From positions 1-37,670 of the forward strand of contig JAFASX010000067.1 in NCBI GenBank assembly GCA_019244295.1: DNA of 37,670 nucleotides. The letters run 5' to 3'. Shown in pieces: positions 1 through 10,522 of the stretch. This DNA comes from Pseudonocardia sp. (lineage in GTDB: Bacteria; Actinomycetota; Actinomycetes; Mycobacteriales; Pseudonocardiaceae). The first letter of the stretch is position 1, and each line of letters opens with the position of its first letter. The translations under genes were made by a program, and so were the position numbers. The notes below the pieces were generated by a model, which saw only the letters and a program-made list of their open reading frames with translations, ran no database searches and was not told the DNA's origin.

Positions 1-164
1 AGTTCGGCCGGCTCGACTGGGGTGTCCGAGACGATAGTGACCAAACCCGAGGACAGGCTGACCTCGACGCTTCGGACGTCGGGCAGCCCGGAAATCTCTC
101 GCATGATCGAGCCCACGCAGTGTTGACAGTTCATGCCGGCGACGACAACAGTTTCACAGAACAT
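1..164 (-). CDS. copZ: Copper chaperone CopZ-like, HMA domain (partial, C-terminus off window)
   Basis: Read on the minus strand from an ATG at 162-164, the frame stays open to the window edge (54 codons). The N-terminus carries the heavy-metal-associated signature GMNCQHC (G-M-x-C-x-x-C), followed by the Gly-Leu-Pro-Asp-Val and Val-Glu-Val-Ser strand pattern of an HMA ferredoxin-like fold. Family members are about 66-70 residues, so roughly a dozen residues lie outside the window. An AGGAG Shine-Dalgarno sequence sits about 11 nt upstream (178-182). The gene diverges from the Cu+ ATPase at 383. Known role: it binds Cu(I) through the two Cys and delivers it to the ATPase. The assignment to copper rather than another soft metal rests on the motif and on the neighbour. 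Confidence 0.8.
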   Translation of the reverse strand, partial: MFCETVVVAGMNCQHCVGSIMREISGLPDVRSVEVSLSSGLVTIVSDTPVEPAE

Positions 165-333
165 TTCGGGGGAAGCTCCTGGTTGGGGGACGGTCCGACG
201 TCGAACACTGGACCGGATACACACTCCGGCCGAGTGCGGGGAGGCTCACTCGACCAGGGGTCATCATGGCACAGCCCAACACAGCGAGTGTACGCGGGGC
301 CACCCGCTACGGTTATTGTGATCACCACACCGT

Positions 334-361
334 GTATGACCTCGGCGGTATGACCTCGGCG
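334..361. repeat. Perfect 14-bp tandem duplication upstream of the copper ATPase
   Basis: GTATGACCTCGGCG occurs twice head to tail (334-347 and 348-361), ending 21 nt before the ATPase GTG start. A GTGATCAC palindrome lies just upstream at 318-325. The copies could be a doubled operator or a recent slippage duplication. I do not recognise a CsoR or CueR consensus in them. Confidence 0.7.
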
Positions 362-382
362 ACATCAGGCGGGTGAGACGGC

Positions 383-3770
<3,388 letters not shown>

Positions 3771-3794
3771 AGCTGTAGAGCGGCCGGACGTGGC

Positions 3795-3822
3795 CCTAGC
3801 CGTGGGGTTGCCCACGGCTAGG
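3795..3822. terminator. Bidirectional hairpin terminator between mdh and the methyltransferase
   Basis: A perfect 12-bp inverted repeat CCTAGCCGTGGG / CCCACGGCTAGG closes a 4-nt GTTG loop. It lies between the two convergent stop codons and includes the TAG stop of the minus-strand gene. Its position and symmetry suit termination in both directions. There is no U-tract. Confidence 0.7.
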
Positions 3823-4680
3823 CTGACCATCCTGGCTAGACCGGCTAGGCCCAGCGGGTGGCCGCGGGGGTCGGGCTTCCCAGGCAGGCCGACGTACCTC
3901 GTACAACATCAACGCGGCGGCCACCGCCAAGTTGAGCGACTCCGCCGTACCGGTCATTGGTATTCGTACCACGTGGTCCGCCCGCGTCAGCGCGTCCGCC
4001 GGCAGGCCTTCACCTTCGCTGCCCAGTAAAACGACCACCGGCAGCGGATAAGACACCGCCCAGTGTGACCGTTCGGCATATCCGGAAGTGGCTACCACAG
4101 TGACTCCCCGCGCCGTTGCCCAGTCAAACAAAGCGTCGGCATCCTTCACCCCCACCACCGGGACCGCGAACAACGAGCCCATGCTTGCCTTCACCGCCGC
4201 GGGCGCGTACGCGTCGGCGGTGTCGCCCACCAGGATCACGCCGGCCGCCCCGACCGCGTCGGCGGTGCGCACCACGGCGCCCAAGTTCCCCGGGTTGGCC
4301 ACCCGATGCAACGCGACGAACACCGAGTCCGGTTGGGGCGTGAGCCGCCCCAGGGACATCGCTCGCGAACGCACCACCGCGAGCAGCCCAGGCGGAGCGT
4401 CCCGCTCGGCCAGCCGCGCGGCCAACCGCTCGGCCAGTTCGACCGCTCGCACCCCGGCCGCCACTTGACCGGCCACCATGTCGCGTGCTGACTCGGTCAG
4501 CCGGGATGGTACGACCAGCAGCGCCTCGATCTCCCAGCCAGCCTCGATCGCCCGCCACACCGGCTGAACGCCCTCGACCACGAAGGCGCCGCCACGGCTC
4601 CGGTATCGCCGGTCGGCCAGCGACCGAACCCGCTTGATCAGCGGGTTCGCCGCGCTGGTGATCGTTTCGAGCGTCGCCAC
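3796..4680 (-). CDS. TrmH/SpoU-family RNA 2'-O-methyltransferase
   Basis: SAM-dependent ribose methylation of rRNA or tRNA by a SPOUT (alpha/beta-knot) enzyme. The 294 residues hold an N-terminal substrate-binding domain (about 1-105, with the RGGAFVVEG motif near 29-37) and a SpoU domain with motif 1 NPGNLGAVVR (129-138), motif 2 GSEGEGLP (220-227) and motif 3 around 240-262. The last 30 residues are a Pro/Ser/Arg-rich tail. The start is GTG (4678-4680), 8 bp after the DUF3618 stop, so the two are probably co-transcribed. From memory, actinobacterial relatives are annotated as 23S rRNA methyltransferases of the TsnR/RlmB type. The exact target nucleotide cannot be read from sequence. Confidence 0.88.
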   Translation of the reverse strand: MATLETITSAANPLIKRVRSLADRRYRSRGGAFVVEGVQPVWRAIEAGWEIEALLVVPSRLTESARDMVAGQVAAGVRAVELAERLAARLAERDAPPGLLAVVRSRAMSLGRLTPQPDSVFVALHRVANPGNLGAVVRTADAVGAAGVILVGDTADAYAPAAVKASMGSLFAVPVVGVKDADALFDWATARGVTVVATSGYAERSHWAVSYPLPVVVLLGSEGEGLPADALTRADHVVRIPMTGTAESLNLAVAAALMLYEVRRPAWEARPPRPPAGPSRSSQDGQPSRGQPHG

Positions 4681-4688
4681 CGCCGCAG

Positions 4689-4910
4689 TCAGCGCAACAG
4701 CCTGCGCAACAGCAGTAAAACCACCAGAGCACCGATCGCTATCAGGCCGTATTTGATTTTGGGGTCGGCCAGCTTCTCCTTCGCGGTCTGCTTGCCCTCA
4801 TCGACCAGCCGCTTCGGATTAGCTCGTTCGGCAAGCGTGTCCAGGGTGTTGGCGAGGGCATCCCTGGCCTCCTCGATTTCCCGCTGAATAATGTCCAGAT
4901 CTCGCGCCAC
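4689..4910 (-). CDS. DUF3618 small membrane protein
   Basis: The 73 residues have an amphipathic, charged N-terminal half (DLDIIQREIEEARDALANTL, then ANPKRLVDEGK), the pattern of DUF3618, followed by a single C-terminal transmembrane helix (about 53-72) ending in basic RRLLR. Function is unknown; members are small single-pass actinobacterial proteins. The GTG start at 4908-4910 has a strong AGGAGG site 4 nt upstream. It diverges from the MT0933-like gene and lies 8 bp ahead of the methyltransferase, apparently in one operon. Confidence 0.8.
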   Translation of the reverse strand: MARDLDIIQREIEEARDALANTLDTLAERANPKRLVDEGKQTAKEKLADPKIKYGLIAIGALVVLLLLRRLLR

Positions 4911-5017
4911 AATTCCTCCTCACTCGGGTCAGCCAGGTCGGCCCCGCCCGGCCGTCTGTCCTGGCCGTACATCCTGGCGCAACCGTAGATGACTCGATCA
5001 GCCCCCGACGACCCAGC

Positions 5018-5023
5018 TACCAT
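5018..5023 (+). promoter_or_regulatory. Putative -10 element for the leaderless MT0933-like gene
   Basis: TACCAT ends 7 nt before ATG 5031, and no Shine-Dalgarno sequence is present. It overlaps the alternative ATG at 5022, which argues against that earlier start. Confidence 0.4.
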
Positions 5024-5030
5024 GCCACGT

Positions 5031-5351
5031 ATGAACCGTGACGAACTCCTTCGGCAGGGCAAGGACATTGCCGAGAAGCTCCGTGCGGAGGCGAGCTCGC
5101 AAGCTGCTGCGCACGAGCAACAAATCAAGGATGCACTCGACAAGGTTGTCGGGTTCGTCAACAACAAGACCGGCGGCAAGTACGCCGACCAGGTCAGTAA
5201 GTATGTCGCGTTCGTGGAGCAGGGCTTAAGCAAGCTCGCCGAAGGCGCGCGACCCACCCAGACCAAGACACCACCACCCGCCAACACCACTGAGCCTCCT
5301 GACGTCGCACCACCAAGCAGCAACGGCGCCGCGACGCCACCGACGCACTGA
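5031..5351 (+). CDS. MT0933/Rv0909-like small protein (antitoxin family)
   Basis: A 106-residue hydrophilic protein. The core, rich in Lys, Asp and Ala, contains a segment ending NNKTGGKYADQVSKYV, which matches the DKTGGKYAD repeat characteristic of the MT0933_antitoxin family. The C-terminal third is a Pro/Thr-rich disordered tail. The family is named after a putative M. tuberculosis antitoxin (Rv0909), but no adjacent toxin gene is visible here, so a toxin-antitoxin role is not supported by context. ATG 5031 was chosen over the upstream in-frame starts because of the -10-like TACCAT 7 nt before it and because the conserved region begins immediately after. Confidence 0.7.
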   Translation: MNRDELLRQGKDIAEKLRAEASSQAAAHEQQIKDALDKVVGFVNNKTGGKYADQVSKYVAFVEQGLSKLAEGARPTQTKTPPPANTTEPPDVAPPSSNGAATPPTH

Positions 5352-5373
5352 ACAGGTCGCTAGGTCGCTAGGC

Positions 5374-5379
5374 TAGCGT
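5374..5379 (+). promoter_or_regulatory. Putative -10 element for leaderless bcp
   Basis: TAGCGT lies 7 nt upstream of the bcp ATG, with no Shine-Dalgarno sequence between. It sits in a short GCTAGG-rich repeat (5360-5378). Confidence 0.45.
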
Positions 5380-5386
5380 CAGCGGC

Positions 5387-5854
5387 ATGACTAGTCGCTT
5401 ACGGCCCGGCGATCCGGCTCCTGAATTCACCCTGCCCGACGCCGACGGCAACCCAGTCTCGCTGGCCGATTTCCGGGGCCGGCGGGTGGTTGTGTACTTC
5501 TACCCGGCGGCGGGCACTCCAGGGTGCACCAAGCAAGCCTGTGATTTCCGCGACAATCTAGCCGAACTGAACACGGCTGGCTTGGACGTCATCGGAATCT
5601 CCCCGGATAAGCCGGCGACGCTGGCCAAGTTCCGCGACGCTGAGGGCTTGGCCTTTCCGCTGCTCTCGGACGAAGACAAGACGGTGCTGACCCGGTGGAG
5701 CGCGTTTGGCGAGAAGACCATGTACGGTAAGACGGTTACCGGCGTGATCCGCTCGACGTTCGTGGTGGACCCGGACGGCAAGATTGAGCACGCCCTCTAC
5801 AACGTCCGGGCCACCGGCCACGTCGCCAAGCTGCGCCGAGACCTGTCGGTCTGA
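5387..5854 (+). CDS. bcp: Thioredoxin-dependent thiol peroxidase (peroxiredoxin Bcp)
   Basis: Reduces hydrogen and organic peroxides in the cytoplasm, using thioredoxin. The 155-residue product has the AhpC/TSA fold starting with GDPAPEFTLPDADG (8-21) and the active-site loop FYPAAGTPGCTKQAC, giving peroxidatic Cys47 and resolving Cys52, the two-cysteine arrangement of the BCP/PrxQ subfamily. The conserved Arg before FVVDPDGKI is present. The length equals that of typical Bcp. It stands alone on the plus strand, 9 nt before the 3' end of the convergent tRNA gene. Confidence 0.93.
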   Translation: MTSRLRPGDPAPEFTLPDADGNPVSLADFRGRRVVVYFYPAAGTPGCTKQACDFRDNLAELNTAGLDVIGISPDKPATLAKFRDAEGLAFPLLSDEDKTVLTRWSAFGEKTMYGKTVTGVIRSTFVVDPDGKIEHALYNVRATGHVAKLRRDLSV

Positions 5855-5863
5855 CGAGCCTGT

Positions 5864-5937
5864 GCCGGCGGCGGGATTCGAACCCGCACTGACGACATCC
5901 TAAATGTCGTGCCTCCTGCCAATTGGGCTACGCCGGC
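5864..5937 (-). tRNA. tRNA-like gene with Leu (UAG) anticodon and short variable loop
   Basis: On the minus strand 74 nt fold as a cloverleaf: acceptor stem GCCGGCG/CGCCGGC (7 perfect bp); U8-A9; a D-arm with GCCC/AGGC (one mismatch) and a GG in the loop; anticodon stem CGACA/TGTCG (5 bp) with loop TTTAGGA, giving anticodon UAG (codons CUA/CUG); variable loop TCAGT of 5 nt; T-arm GCGGG/CCCGC with TTCGAAT. The discriminator base is A and CCA is not encoded. Anticodon and A73 suggest leucine, but bacterial tRNA-Leu normally has a long (class II) variable arm, which is missing. It could be a non-canonical tRNA, a tRNA mimic or a tRNA charged with something else. Its 5' end overlaps the stop codon of the HNH remnant. 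Confidence 0.8.
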
Positions 5938-6030
5938 TTGAGCTTCCGCGCACACCAGGTTTCGGTGATTGCGTGGCAGTTAAGGCATAGGATACGCAGG
6001 TTCTCCAACCGGTTGTCAGTGTGTATGCCG
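5928..6030 (-). pseudogene. HNH endonuclease C-terminal remnant, ending inside the tRNA
   Basis: Between the rdgB stop and the tRNA, one minus-strand frame encodes the second half of an HNH nuclease: Asn-Gly, then DNRLENLRILCLNCHAIT, then WCARKLKPA and a TAG stop. The DNRxxNLxxLCxNCH spacing is the zinc-binding, C-terminal part of the HNH finger. The upstream half (His-His-x-Asn-Gly region) is missing because rdgB begins there, and the frame is stopped by a TAG inside the rdgB 3' end. The final codons (Pro-Ala-stop) are supplied by the tRNA acceptor stem. No start codon or ribosome-binding site is evident. It appears to be the remnant of a nuclease gene that once abutted the tRNA. Confidence 0.7.
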
Positions 6031-6660
6031 TTAGTCCTCAACAACTAACTTGGTCAGCGCCGGCCGTAATGCCCGGAACGCTCGACCGCGATGTGAGGCG
6101 GCGTCCTTCTCGGCCGGTGTCAGCTCGGCCGAGGTCCGGCGCTCCCCCGCCGGGACGAAGATCGGATCGTAGCCGAACCCGTTCGTGCCCCGGGGCGCAC
6201 GAACAAGCTCGCCGCGCCACTCCCCTCGGGTCACCGTTTCCGCGCCATCTGGCATCACTAACGCCGCCGCGCAGACGAACGCCGCGCCCCGACGTCCGTC
6301 TGGCACATCGGCAAGCTGCCCGAGCACCAACTGGAGGTTCGCCAGGTCGTCGCCGTGCCGACCAGCCCAGCGCGCGGAGAGCACCCCCGGCATGCCACCC
6401 AGCGCGTCCACGCTGAGTCCCGAGTCATCAGCCAACGACGGTAACCCACTGGCAGCCGCCGCCTCCCTGGCTTTGGCCAGCGCGTTCTCCTCGAACGTCG
6501 CCCCGGTCTCCGGTGCTTGCGCGTAAGCCGGCACGTCGTCGAGTCCGAGAATCTCCAACTGGTCACCAACCCCCGGTGGCTCGGCCAGTATCCGGCGCAA
6601 CTCGACGATCTTTCCTGGGTTACGGGTGGCCAACAACACCCGGGCCGGTTTGCGGCTCAT
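6031..6660 (-). CDS. rdgB: XTP/dITP pyrophosphatase (RdgB/HAM1)
   Basis: Hydrolyses non-canonical purine nucleoside triphosphates (dITP, XTP) to monophosphates, cleansing the nucleotide pool. The 209-residue product begins with the substrate-binding LLATRNPGK motif (9-17), followed by the ENALAKA helix (59-65) and SLADDSGL with catalytic Asp79. The C-terminal half has the GFGYDPIF base-binding loop and the SHR motif. Full length for the family. It is 22 bp downstream of rph on the same strand, the usual actinobacterial pairing, so one transcript is likely. Its 3' end directly joins the HNH remnant. Confidence 0.95.
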   Translation of the reverse strand: MSRKPARVLLATRNPGKIVELRRILAEPPGVGDQLEILGLDDVPAYAQAPETGATFEENALAKAREAAAASGLPSLADDSGLSVDALGGMPGVLSARWAGRHGDDLANLQLVLGQLADVPDGRRGAAFVCAAALVMPDGAETVTRGEWRGELVRAPRGTNGFGYDPIFVPAGERRTSAELTPAEKDAASHRGRAFRALRPALTKLVVED

Positions 6661-6682
6661 GGCTCAACCAGGGCCCGCGCGT

Positions 6683-7450
6683 TCACTCGGCCAACTCACC
6701 AGGCAACCGGCCCGGATACGGCTCGGCCAAGGCCGCTGCCTGCAGAGCCGCCAACCGGGCACAGCCGACCATTGCGACATCCAGCATCGCATCCAAGGTC
6801 GATCGGGTGTATGTGGCGCCCTCGGCGGTGCCCTGAACCTCGACCAGAGTCCCAGCGTCGGTCGCGACCACGTTCATGTCGACCTCGGCCCGTGAGTCCT
6901 CGTCATAGGGCAGATCCAGCCGCACCCGACCATCGACTACCCCGACACTGACCGCCGCGATCTGGCACGACAGCGGCTTGGGGTCTTTGAGCTCACCGGC
7001 CGCCCCGAGCCAGACCACCGCGTCGGCGAGCGCAACGTACGCGCCCGTGATCGCCGCGGTGCGGGTACCGCCGTCAGCCTGCAGCACGTCACAGTCGATC
7101 GCGATGGTGTTCTCACCGATCGCGGCGAGGTCGATGCAGGCCCGCAGCGAGCGCCCGACCAGCCGGCTGATTTCATGCGTGCGCCCGCCCACTCGGCCGC
7201 GCACCGACTCCCGGTCGCTCCGGGTATGCGTGGCCGAGGGGAGCATGGCGTACTCGGCGGTGAGCCAACCCAGCCCGGAGCCCTTGCGCCAACGGGGCAC
7301 CCCCTCCACCACGCTCGCCGCGCATAGCACCTTCGTCTCACCGAACGAAATCAGCACCGAGCCCGCCGGATGTCGTTGAAACCCTCGACTAATCTGGACC
7401 CCGCGAAGCTCGTCGTCCGCTCTTCCGTCTGCTCTTGTCACGGGGCTCAT
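6683..7450 (-). CDS. rph: Ribonuclease PH
   Basis: Phosphorolytic 3'-to-5' exoribonuclease that trims tRNA precursors. The 255 residues include the N-terminal [19 protein letters not shown] segment with the conserved Arg-Ala-Asp-Gly-Arg, the [13 protein letters not shown] strand, the [20 protein letters not shown] phosphate-binding stretch, [16 protein letters not shown], and [19 protein letters not shown] of the active site. Length and motifs are normal (RNase PH about 240-260 residues). The ATG start has AGGAGG about 15 nt upstream; an in-frame GTG three codons later is an alternative. It is followed by rdgB and preceded by the metallo-hydrolase gene. Confidence 0.95.
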   Translation of the reverse strand: MSPVTRADGRADDELRGVQISRGFQRHPAGSVLISFGETKVLCAASVVEGVPRWRKGSGLGWLTAEYAMLPSATHTRSDRESVRGRVGGRTHEISRLVGRSLRACIDLAAIGENTIAIDCDVLQADGGTRTAAITGAYVALADAVVWLGAAGELKDPKPLSCQIAAVSVGVVDGRVRLDLPYDEDSRAEVDMNVVATDAGTLVEVQGTAEGATYTRSTLDAMLDVAMVGCARLAALQAAALAEPYPGRLPGELAE

Positions 7451-7489
7451 GCTCGCACGGAGGGCCTCCTGGCCGTGTCATGGTCCCGC

Positions 7490-7525
7490 GGAAGCGGCCG
7501 GGCCGGCGGAAGCGGCCGGGCCGGC
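7490..7525. repeat. Two tandem copies of an 18-bp unit between rph and the phosphodiesterase gene
   Basis: GGAAGCGGCCGGGCCGGC is repeated exactly at 7490-7507 and 7508-7525, immediately before the stop codon of the minus-strand metallo-hydrolase gene. The unit is GC-palindromic in part (GCCGGGCCGGC), so the pair could also form hairpins in the intercistronic RNA. Confidence 0.7.
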
Positions 7526-7527
7526 GG

Positions 7528-8322
7528 TCACACCTGATAGTTCGCCCCGGCGCTGACGAGCTCCACAGGTCCGCCGAACGCTTCTTTCGCCTCAACCAGC
7601 AGCCGCGAGGCGTTAGACCACACCGGCACGTGGGTGATCAGCAGTCGTCCGACGTCTGCCCGCACCGCGTGCTCACCGGCCTGACGTCCCGACAGGTGAA
7701 GACCGGACGGCCGCTGAGCACCATCCGGCCATTCGTGCGGCCAACTGGCTTCACACAGCAAGACGTCCGCCCCTCGAGCTAGCTCGACCAGGGCCGCGCA
7801 TGGCCCAGTATCACCGCTGTAGACGAGACTGCGGCCGGCATGCTCCAGGCGCAACGCATACGTCTCGCACGGGTGGTCCACCCGTCGCGCCGACATCGCG
7901 CATCCAGCCACCTCGGTTCGCATATGGTCGGATAGCACGCGGAAGTCGAGCACGTCGCTGAGGTCGGCCTCGGCCCGCTCGGCCGCCGACGACGCGTACT
8001 GGGCGGCAAGCCGATCGGGTGCTTCGACCGGCGCAAACACGGCAAGCCGGCGCTGGGTCGCGGGGAAAGGCGGCGTCGGATGGTGTCGGCGATACACCAC
8101 GAGCGATGCCACGTCCGCGCAGTGGTCCGGGTGCAAATGCGACAACAGCAACGCGTCGAGCGCGAACGGATCGAGGTACCGGTGCAAGACACCCAACGTG
8201 CCGTTGCCCAAGTCCAGGACAAGGGCGGCGTCGCCGGCCCGCACCAGGTATCCGGATGACGGCGAGTCCGGTCCCGGTCCACTGCCCGAACAGCCCAGCA
8301 CGATGAGTTCCATGTCACCCAT
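7528..8322 (-). CDS. Metallo-beta-lactamase-fold phosphodiesterase (Rv1339-like)
   Basis: The 264-residue product opens with MELIVLGCSGSGPGPDSPSSGYLV and carries the metal-binding SHLHPDHCAD (HxHxDH), a later VDHPCETYALR, the YSGDTG motif with a metal-ligand Asp, and a C-terminal LLITHVPVW with a further ligand His. By sequence pattern and position next to rph it is the counterpart of M. tuberculosis Rv1339, reported as an atypical class II cyclic-nucleotide phosphodiesterase. I infer cAMP hydrolysis or related phosphodiester chemistry in the cytoplasm; RNase Z-like activity cannot be excluded. ATG 8322 overlaps the previous gene by 8 nt. A second ATG (8313) is equally plausible because the conserved region starts there. 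Confidence 0.85.
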   Translation of the reverse strand: MGDMELIVLGCSGSGPGPDSPSSGYLVRAGDAALVLDLGNGTLGVLHRYLDPFALDALLLSHLHPDHCADVASLVVYRRHHPTPPFPATQRRLAVFAPVEAPDRLAAQYASSAAERAEADLSDVLDFRVLSDHMRTEVAGCAMSARRVDHPCETYALRLEHAGRSLVYSGDTGPCAALVELARGADVLLCEASWPHEWPDGAQRPSGLHLSGRQAGEHAVRADVGRLLITHVPVWSNASRLLVEAKEAFGGPVELVSAGANYQV

Positions 8323-8725
8323 CTTGCCGGCGCCCGGTTCGCCGCAGCCAGAGCAGCCCGAAGATCGGTAACACCAACGGCACCCAACCGTAGCCGACGC
8401 CGTAGCCGGACCACACGGTCGCGCGGGGGAAATCCGCCGGCAGCGCGGTACTCGCGGTACCGACCACGAGTACCCCGATTAGCTCAATCAACACCGCCGT
8501 CCAGGCCAATCGGCGCGCCATCCGGCCACGGCCAGCCAGACCAGCGGTCGCCAGGATGTACACCACACCAGCGAACGCGGACAGCAAATAGGCCAGCGGC
8601 GCCTCGTAGAATCGCGTCGCCAGCTGCACGCCGGCCCTGGCGGACGCGGCCAGGGCGAACAGCGCATAGACCGCGACCAAGACCCGGCCCATTCCGGAAC
8701 CGGTGGGCCGCGCGCCGTCAGCCAC
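8315..8725 (-). CDS. Conserved integral membrane protein, four predicted helices
   Basis: 136 residues of unknown function. Four hydrophobic segments can be traced (about 13-33, 43-64, 72-92, 110-127), ending with a basic tail (LRRTGRRQDG). A Phe-Tyr-Glu-Ala-Pro-Leu-Ala-Tyr motif precedes the second helix, and a Tyr/Gly/Trp-rich GYGVGYGWVPLVLP motif leads into the last. I recognise it as a type common in actinobacterial genomes but know no function. The GTG start overlaps the end of the upstream membrane-protein gene by 8 nt, and its own end overlaps the phosphodiesterase start by 8 nt, so translation is probably coupled across all three. Confidence 0.72.
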   Translation of the reverse strand: MADGARPTGSGMGRVLVAVYALFALAASARAGVQLATRFYEAPLAYLLSAFAGVVYILATAGLAGRGRMARRLAWTAVLIELIGVLVVGTASTALPADFPRATVWSGYGVGYGWVPLVLPIFGLLWLRRTGRRQDG

Positions 8726-9083
8726 CGGCGCCGGCCCACAATGTCAGCAATCGCAACACAACAATTCCCTCCGCAACGGCCGCCACCGCGATCACCGCGC
8801 CGCCCCAGCGGGTCTCCTCGGCACGGGCGAACTGCAGACCGAGTGGCAGCAAGCACACCGAAACCATGAGATAGATCAAGAACGTCTCGGTTTCCGGCGG
8901 GCGCGCCCCAGCGAAGACCCTGGCCGCCGCGAGAAGGGCCTGCGCTACCAGCACGGCCTCCACCACGCTGACGGCCAGCGCGTGCGGCCGTCCAGCCGGA
9001 CGCCCAAGCAACGTCGTGACCAACCCGAACAGAGCCAGCGCCCCAGCCAACGCGACCAGCGCGAATGCCAGTCCGGAGATCAC
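8718..9083 (-). CDS. Small integral membrane protein, four predicted helices
   Basis: 121 residues, largely hydrophobic, with four segments (about 2-25, 34-58, 66-84, 95-114) and few charges. Not a family I can name. The GTG start forms a GTGA overlap with the murI stop codon, a strong sign of coupled translation within the murI operon. It is adjacent to, and of similar architecture to, the next membrane gene, so the two may form a heteromer or descend from a duplication; their sequences are not obviously alike. Confidence 0.7.
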   Translation of the reverse strand: MISGLAFALVALAGALALFGLVTTLLGRPAGRPHALAVSVVEAVLVAQALLAAARVFAGARPPETETFLIYLMVSVCLLPLGLQFARAEETRWGGAVIAVAAVAEGIVVLRLLTLWAGAGG

Positions 9084-9883
9084 CGAACGGACGATACCGC
9101 GCCGACCGGCGCCGTTAGCGGGACCGTTAGCGGGACCACTGTACCGATCTCCGGACCAAGGAAACGCCGCCCCAGTACGGCGGGCTGGGCCTCGCTGGGC
9201 TCCCGCAGCAACTCGTATTCAGACAGCACCCGGAGCACGTCCTTGGCGGTTTCCTCGGCGCTGGAGACCAGGGTGACCTCAGGCCCGAGCGCCAGCTGCA
9301 ACACCCCGGACAACAGCGGGTAGTGCGTGCAGCCGAGCACCACCGTTTTTACCCCGGCGCGTTGCAGCGGCTCGGTGTAGCTCTGCACCAGCCCCAGCAC
9401 CTGCCGGCCGCTGGTCATTCCGCGCTCGACAAAGTCCACGAACCGGGGACAGGCCACCGGGACCACCGTGACATCTCGGGCGGCGGCGAACATGTCCTGG
9501 TAAGCCCCGGACCGAATGGTGACCTCGGTGCCCAACACCCCGATCCGACCGTTCCGGGTGGCCGCGACCGCCCGCCGTACCGCCGGCCCGATCACCTCGA
9601 CCACCGGCACCGGGTAACGCTCACGAGCATCGGCCAGGCACGCCGACGACGCCGCGTTACACGCGATGACCAGCATCTTCACCCCTCGGCCCACCAGCTC
9701 GTCACCGATCTCGAGCGCGTACCGGCGCACCGACGCCACCGGCAGCGGCCCATACGGCGCCCGTCCGGTGTCACCGACGTATACCAGCCGCTCAGCCGGC
9801 AGCTGGTCGATCACCGCTCGGGCCACGGTCAGCCCGCCGACCCCGGAATCGAACATCCCGATCGGCGCGTACGCGTCCGTCAC
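9080..9883 (-). CDS. murI: Glutamate racemase
   Basis: Interconverts L- and D-glutamate to supply D-Glu for peptidoglycan stem peptides. The 267-residue product has [13 protein letters not shown] with catalytic Asp12-Ser13, the [10 protein letters not shown] motif (37-46), the first catalytic cysteine in VIACNAASS (Cys75) and the second in GCTHYPL (Cys185, with His187). The GTG start at 9883 was chosen over a frame that is open 47 codons further, because it gives the standard N-terminus and a GTGA overlap with the rhomboid stop (9880-9882). Full length for the family. It lies within the clpS-to-rdgB minus-strand run, as in M. tuberculosis (Rv1338). Confidence 0.95.
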   Translation of the reverse strand: MTDAYAPIGMFDSGVGGLTVARAVIDQLPAERLVYVGDTGRAPYGPLPVASVRRYALEIGDELVGRGVKMLVIACNAASSACLADARERYPVPVVEVIGPAVRRAVAATRNGRIGVLGTEVTIRSGAYQDMFAAARDVTVVPVACPRFVDFVERGMTSGRQVLGLVQSYTEPLQRAGVKTVVLGCTHYPLLSGVLQLALGPEVTLVSSAEETAKDVLRVLSEYELLREPSEAQPAVLGRRFLGPEIGTVVPLTVPLTAPVGAVSSVR

Positions 9884-10506
9884 GCGGGGTACCCGGGCTG
9901 TATGGCCCGACGCCCACCAGCCACCATCCGGGCAGCCAACAAACCGGCCAGCGCGCCGCACAGGTGAGCCTGCCAGGAGATCCCCGGCTGGCCGGGCAAT
10001 ATCCCGAACAACACCCCGCCCCACAGCGCGAACAGCGCCACGGCCAGCAAAACCTGTTTAGCGCTTCGCGCGAAGAAACCTCTGGCAAGGAGAAACACCA
10101 GCCAGCCGAAGATCACCCCGGAGGCACCGACGGTGACCTCGTCGCTCGGCGCGATCAGCCACACCCCGAGCCCGCCCAGCAGCCAGATCGTCGCGGTCAC
10201 CGCGACGAACTGCCCCAGCCCACCAGCCATCGCGAGGAAACCGAAGAGCAGAAACGGCAGGGTATTGGCCTCTAGATGCGCCCACCCGTGATGCAGCAAC
10301 GGCGACCAGAGCACACCATCTAGGTGGTCGGTGTTGCGCGGCCAGATGCCGTCGGCGTCCAGCGCCCCACCGGCCGCCTGGTCGACACCCTCCACCACGT
10401 AGAGCACGGCGGTGAACAGCAGCATCGTCGCGGCGGCCCCGATGGGGTGAGGTGGCAACACCCGGGCGAGTGAACGGGTATCGCCGGGCAACCCAGGGTT
10501 CACCAT
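9880..10506 (-). CDS. Rhomboid-family intramembrane serine protease
   Basis: 208 residues with about six transmembrane segments. The rhomboid signature is present: HxxxN in HLEAN (His77, Asn81), the nucleophile in GASG (Ser129) and the partner His in [12 protein letters not shown] (His181). It should cleave substrate transmembrane helices in the cytoplasmic membrane; the substrate is unknown. It corresponds in position to Rv1337, immediately upstream of murI, with which it overlaps by 4 nt. Both catalytic residues are intact, so an active enzyme is expected. Confidence 0.92.
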   Translation of the reverse strand: MVNPGLPGDTRSLARVLPPHPIGAAATMLLFTAVLYVVEGVDQAAGGALDADGIWPRNTDHLDGVLWSPLLHHGWAHLEANTLPFLLFGFLAMAGGLGQFVAVTATIWLLGGLGVWLIAPSDEVTVGASGVIFGWLVFLLARGFFARSAKQVLLAVALFALWGGVLFGILPGQPGISWQAHLCGALAGLLAARMVAGGRRAIQPGYPA

Positions 10507-10522
10507 GCCTCCGAGGCTACCC

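Noticed and set aside
5031..5351. Toxin-antitoxin module for the MT0933-like gene
   Set aside because: No toxin-like gene is adjacent; neighbours are a DUF3618 protein and a peroxiredoxin.
5864..5937. tRNA considered as an amber suppressor
   Set aside because: The anticodon is UAG, which reads CUA/CUG; an amber suppressor would need CUA.
9884..10024. Longer murI start (47 extra codons)
   Set aside because: It lies wholly within the rhomboid gene and lacks family similarity; GTG 9883 gives a coupled GTGA overlap and the normal N-terminus.
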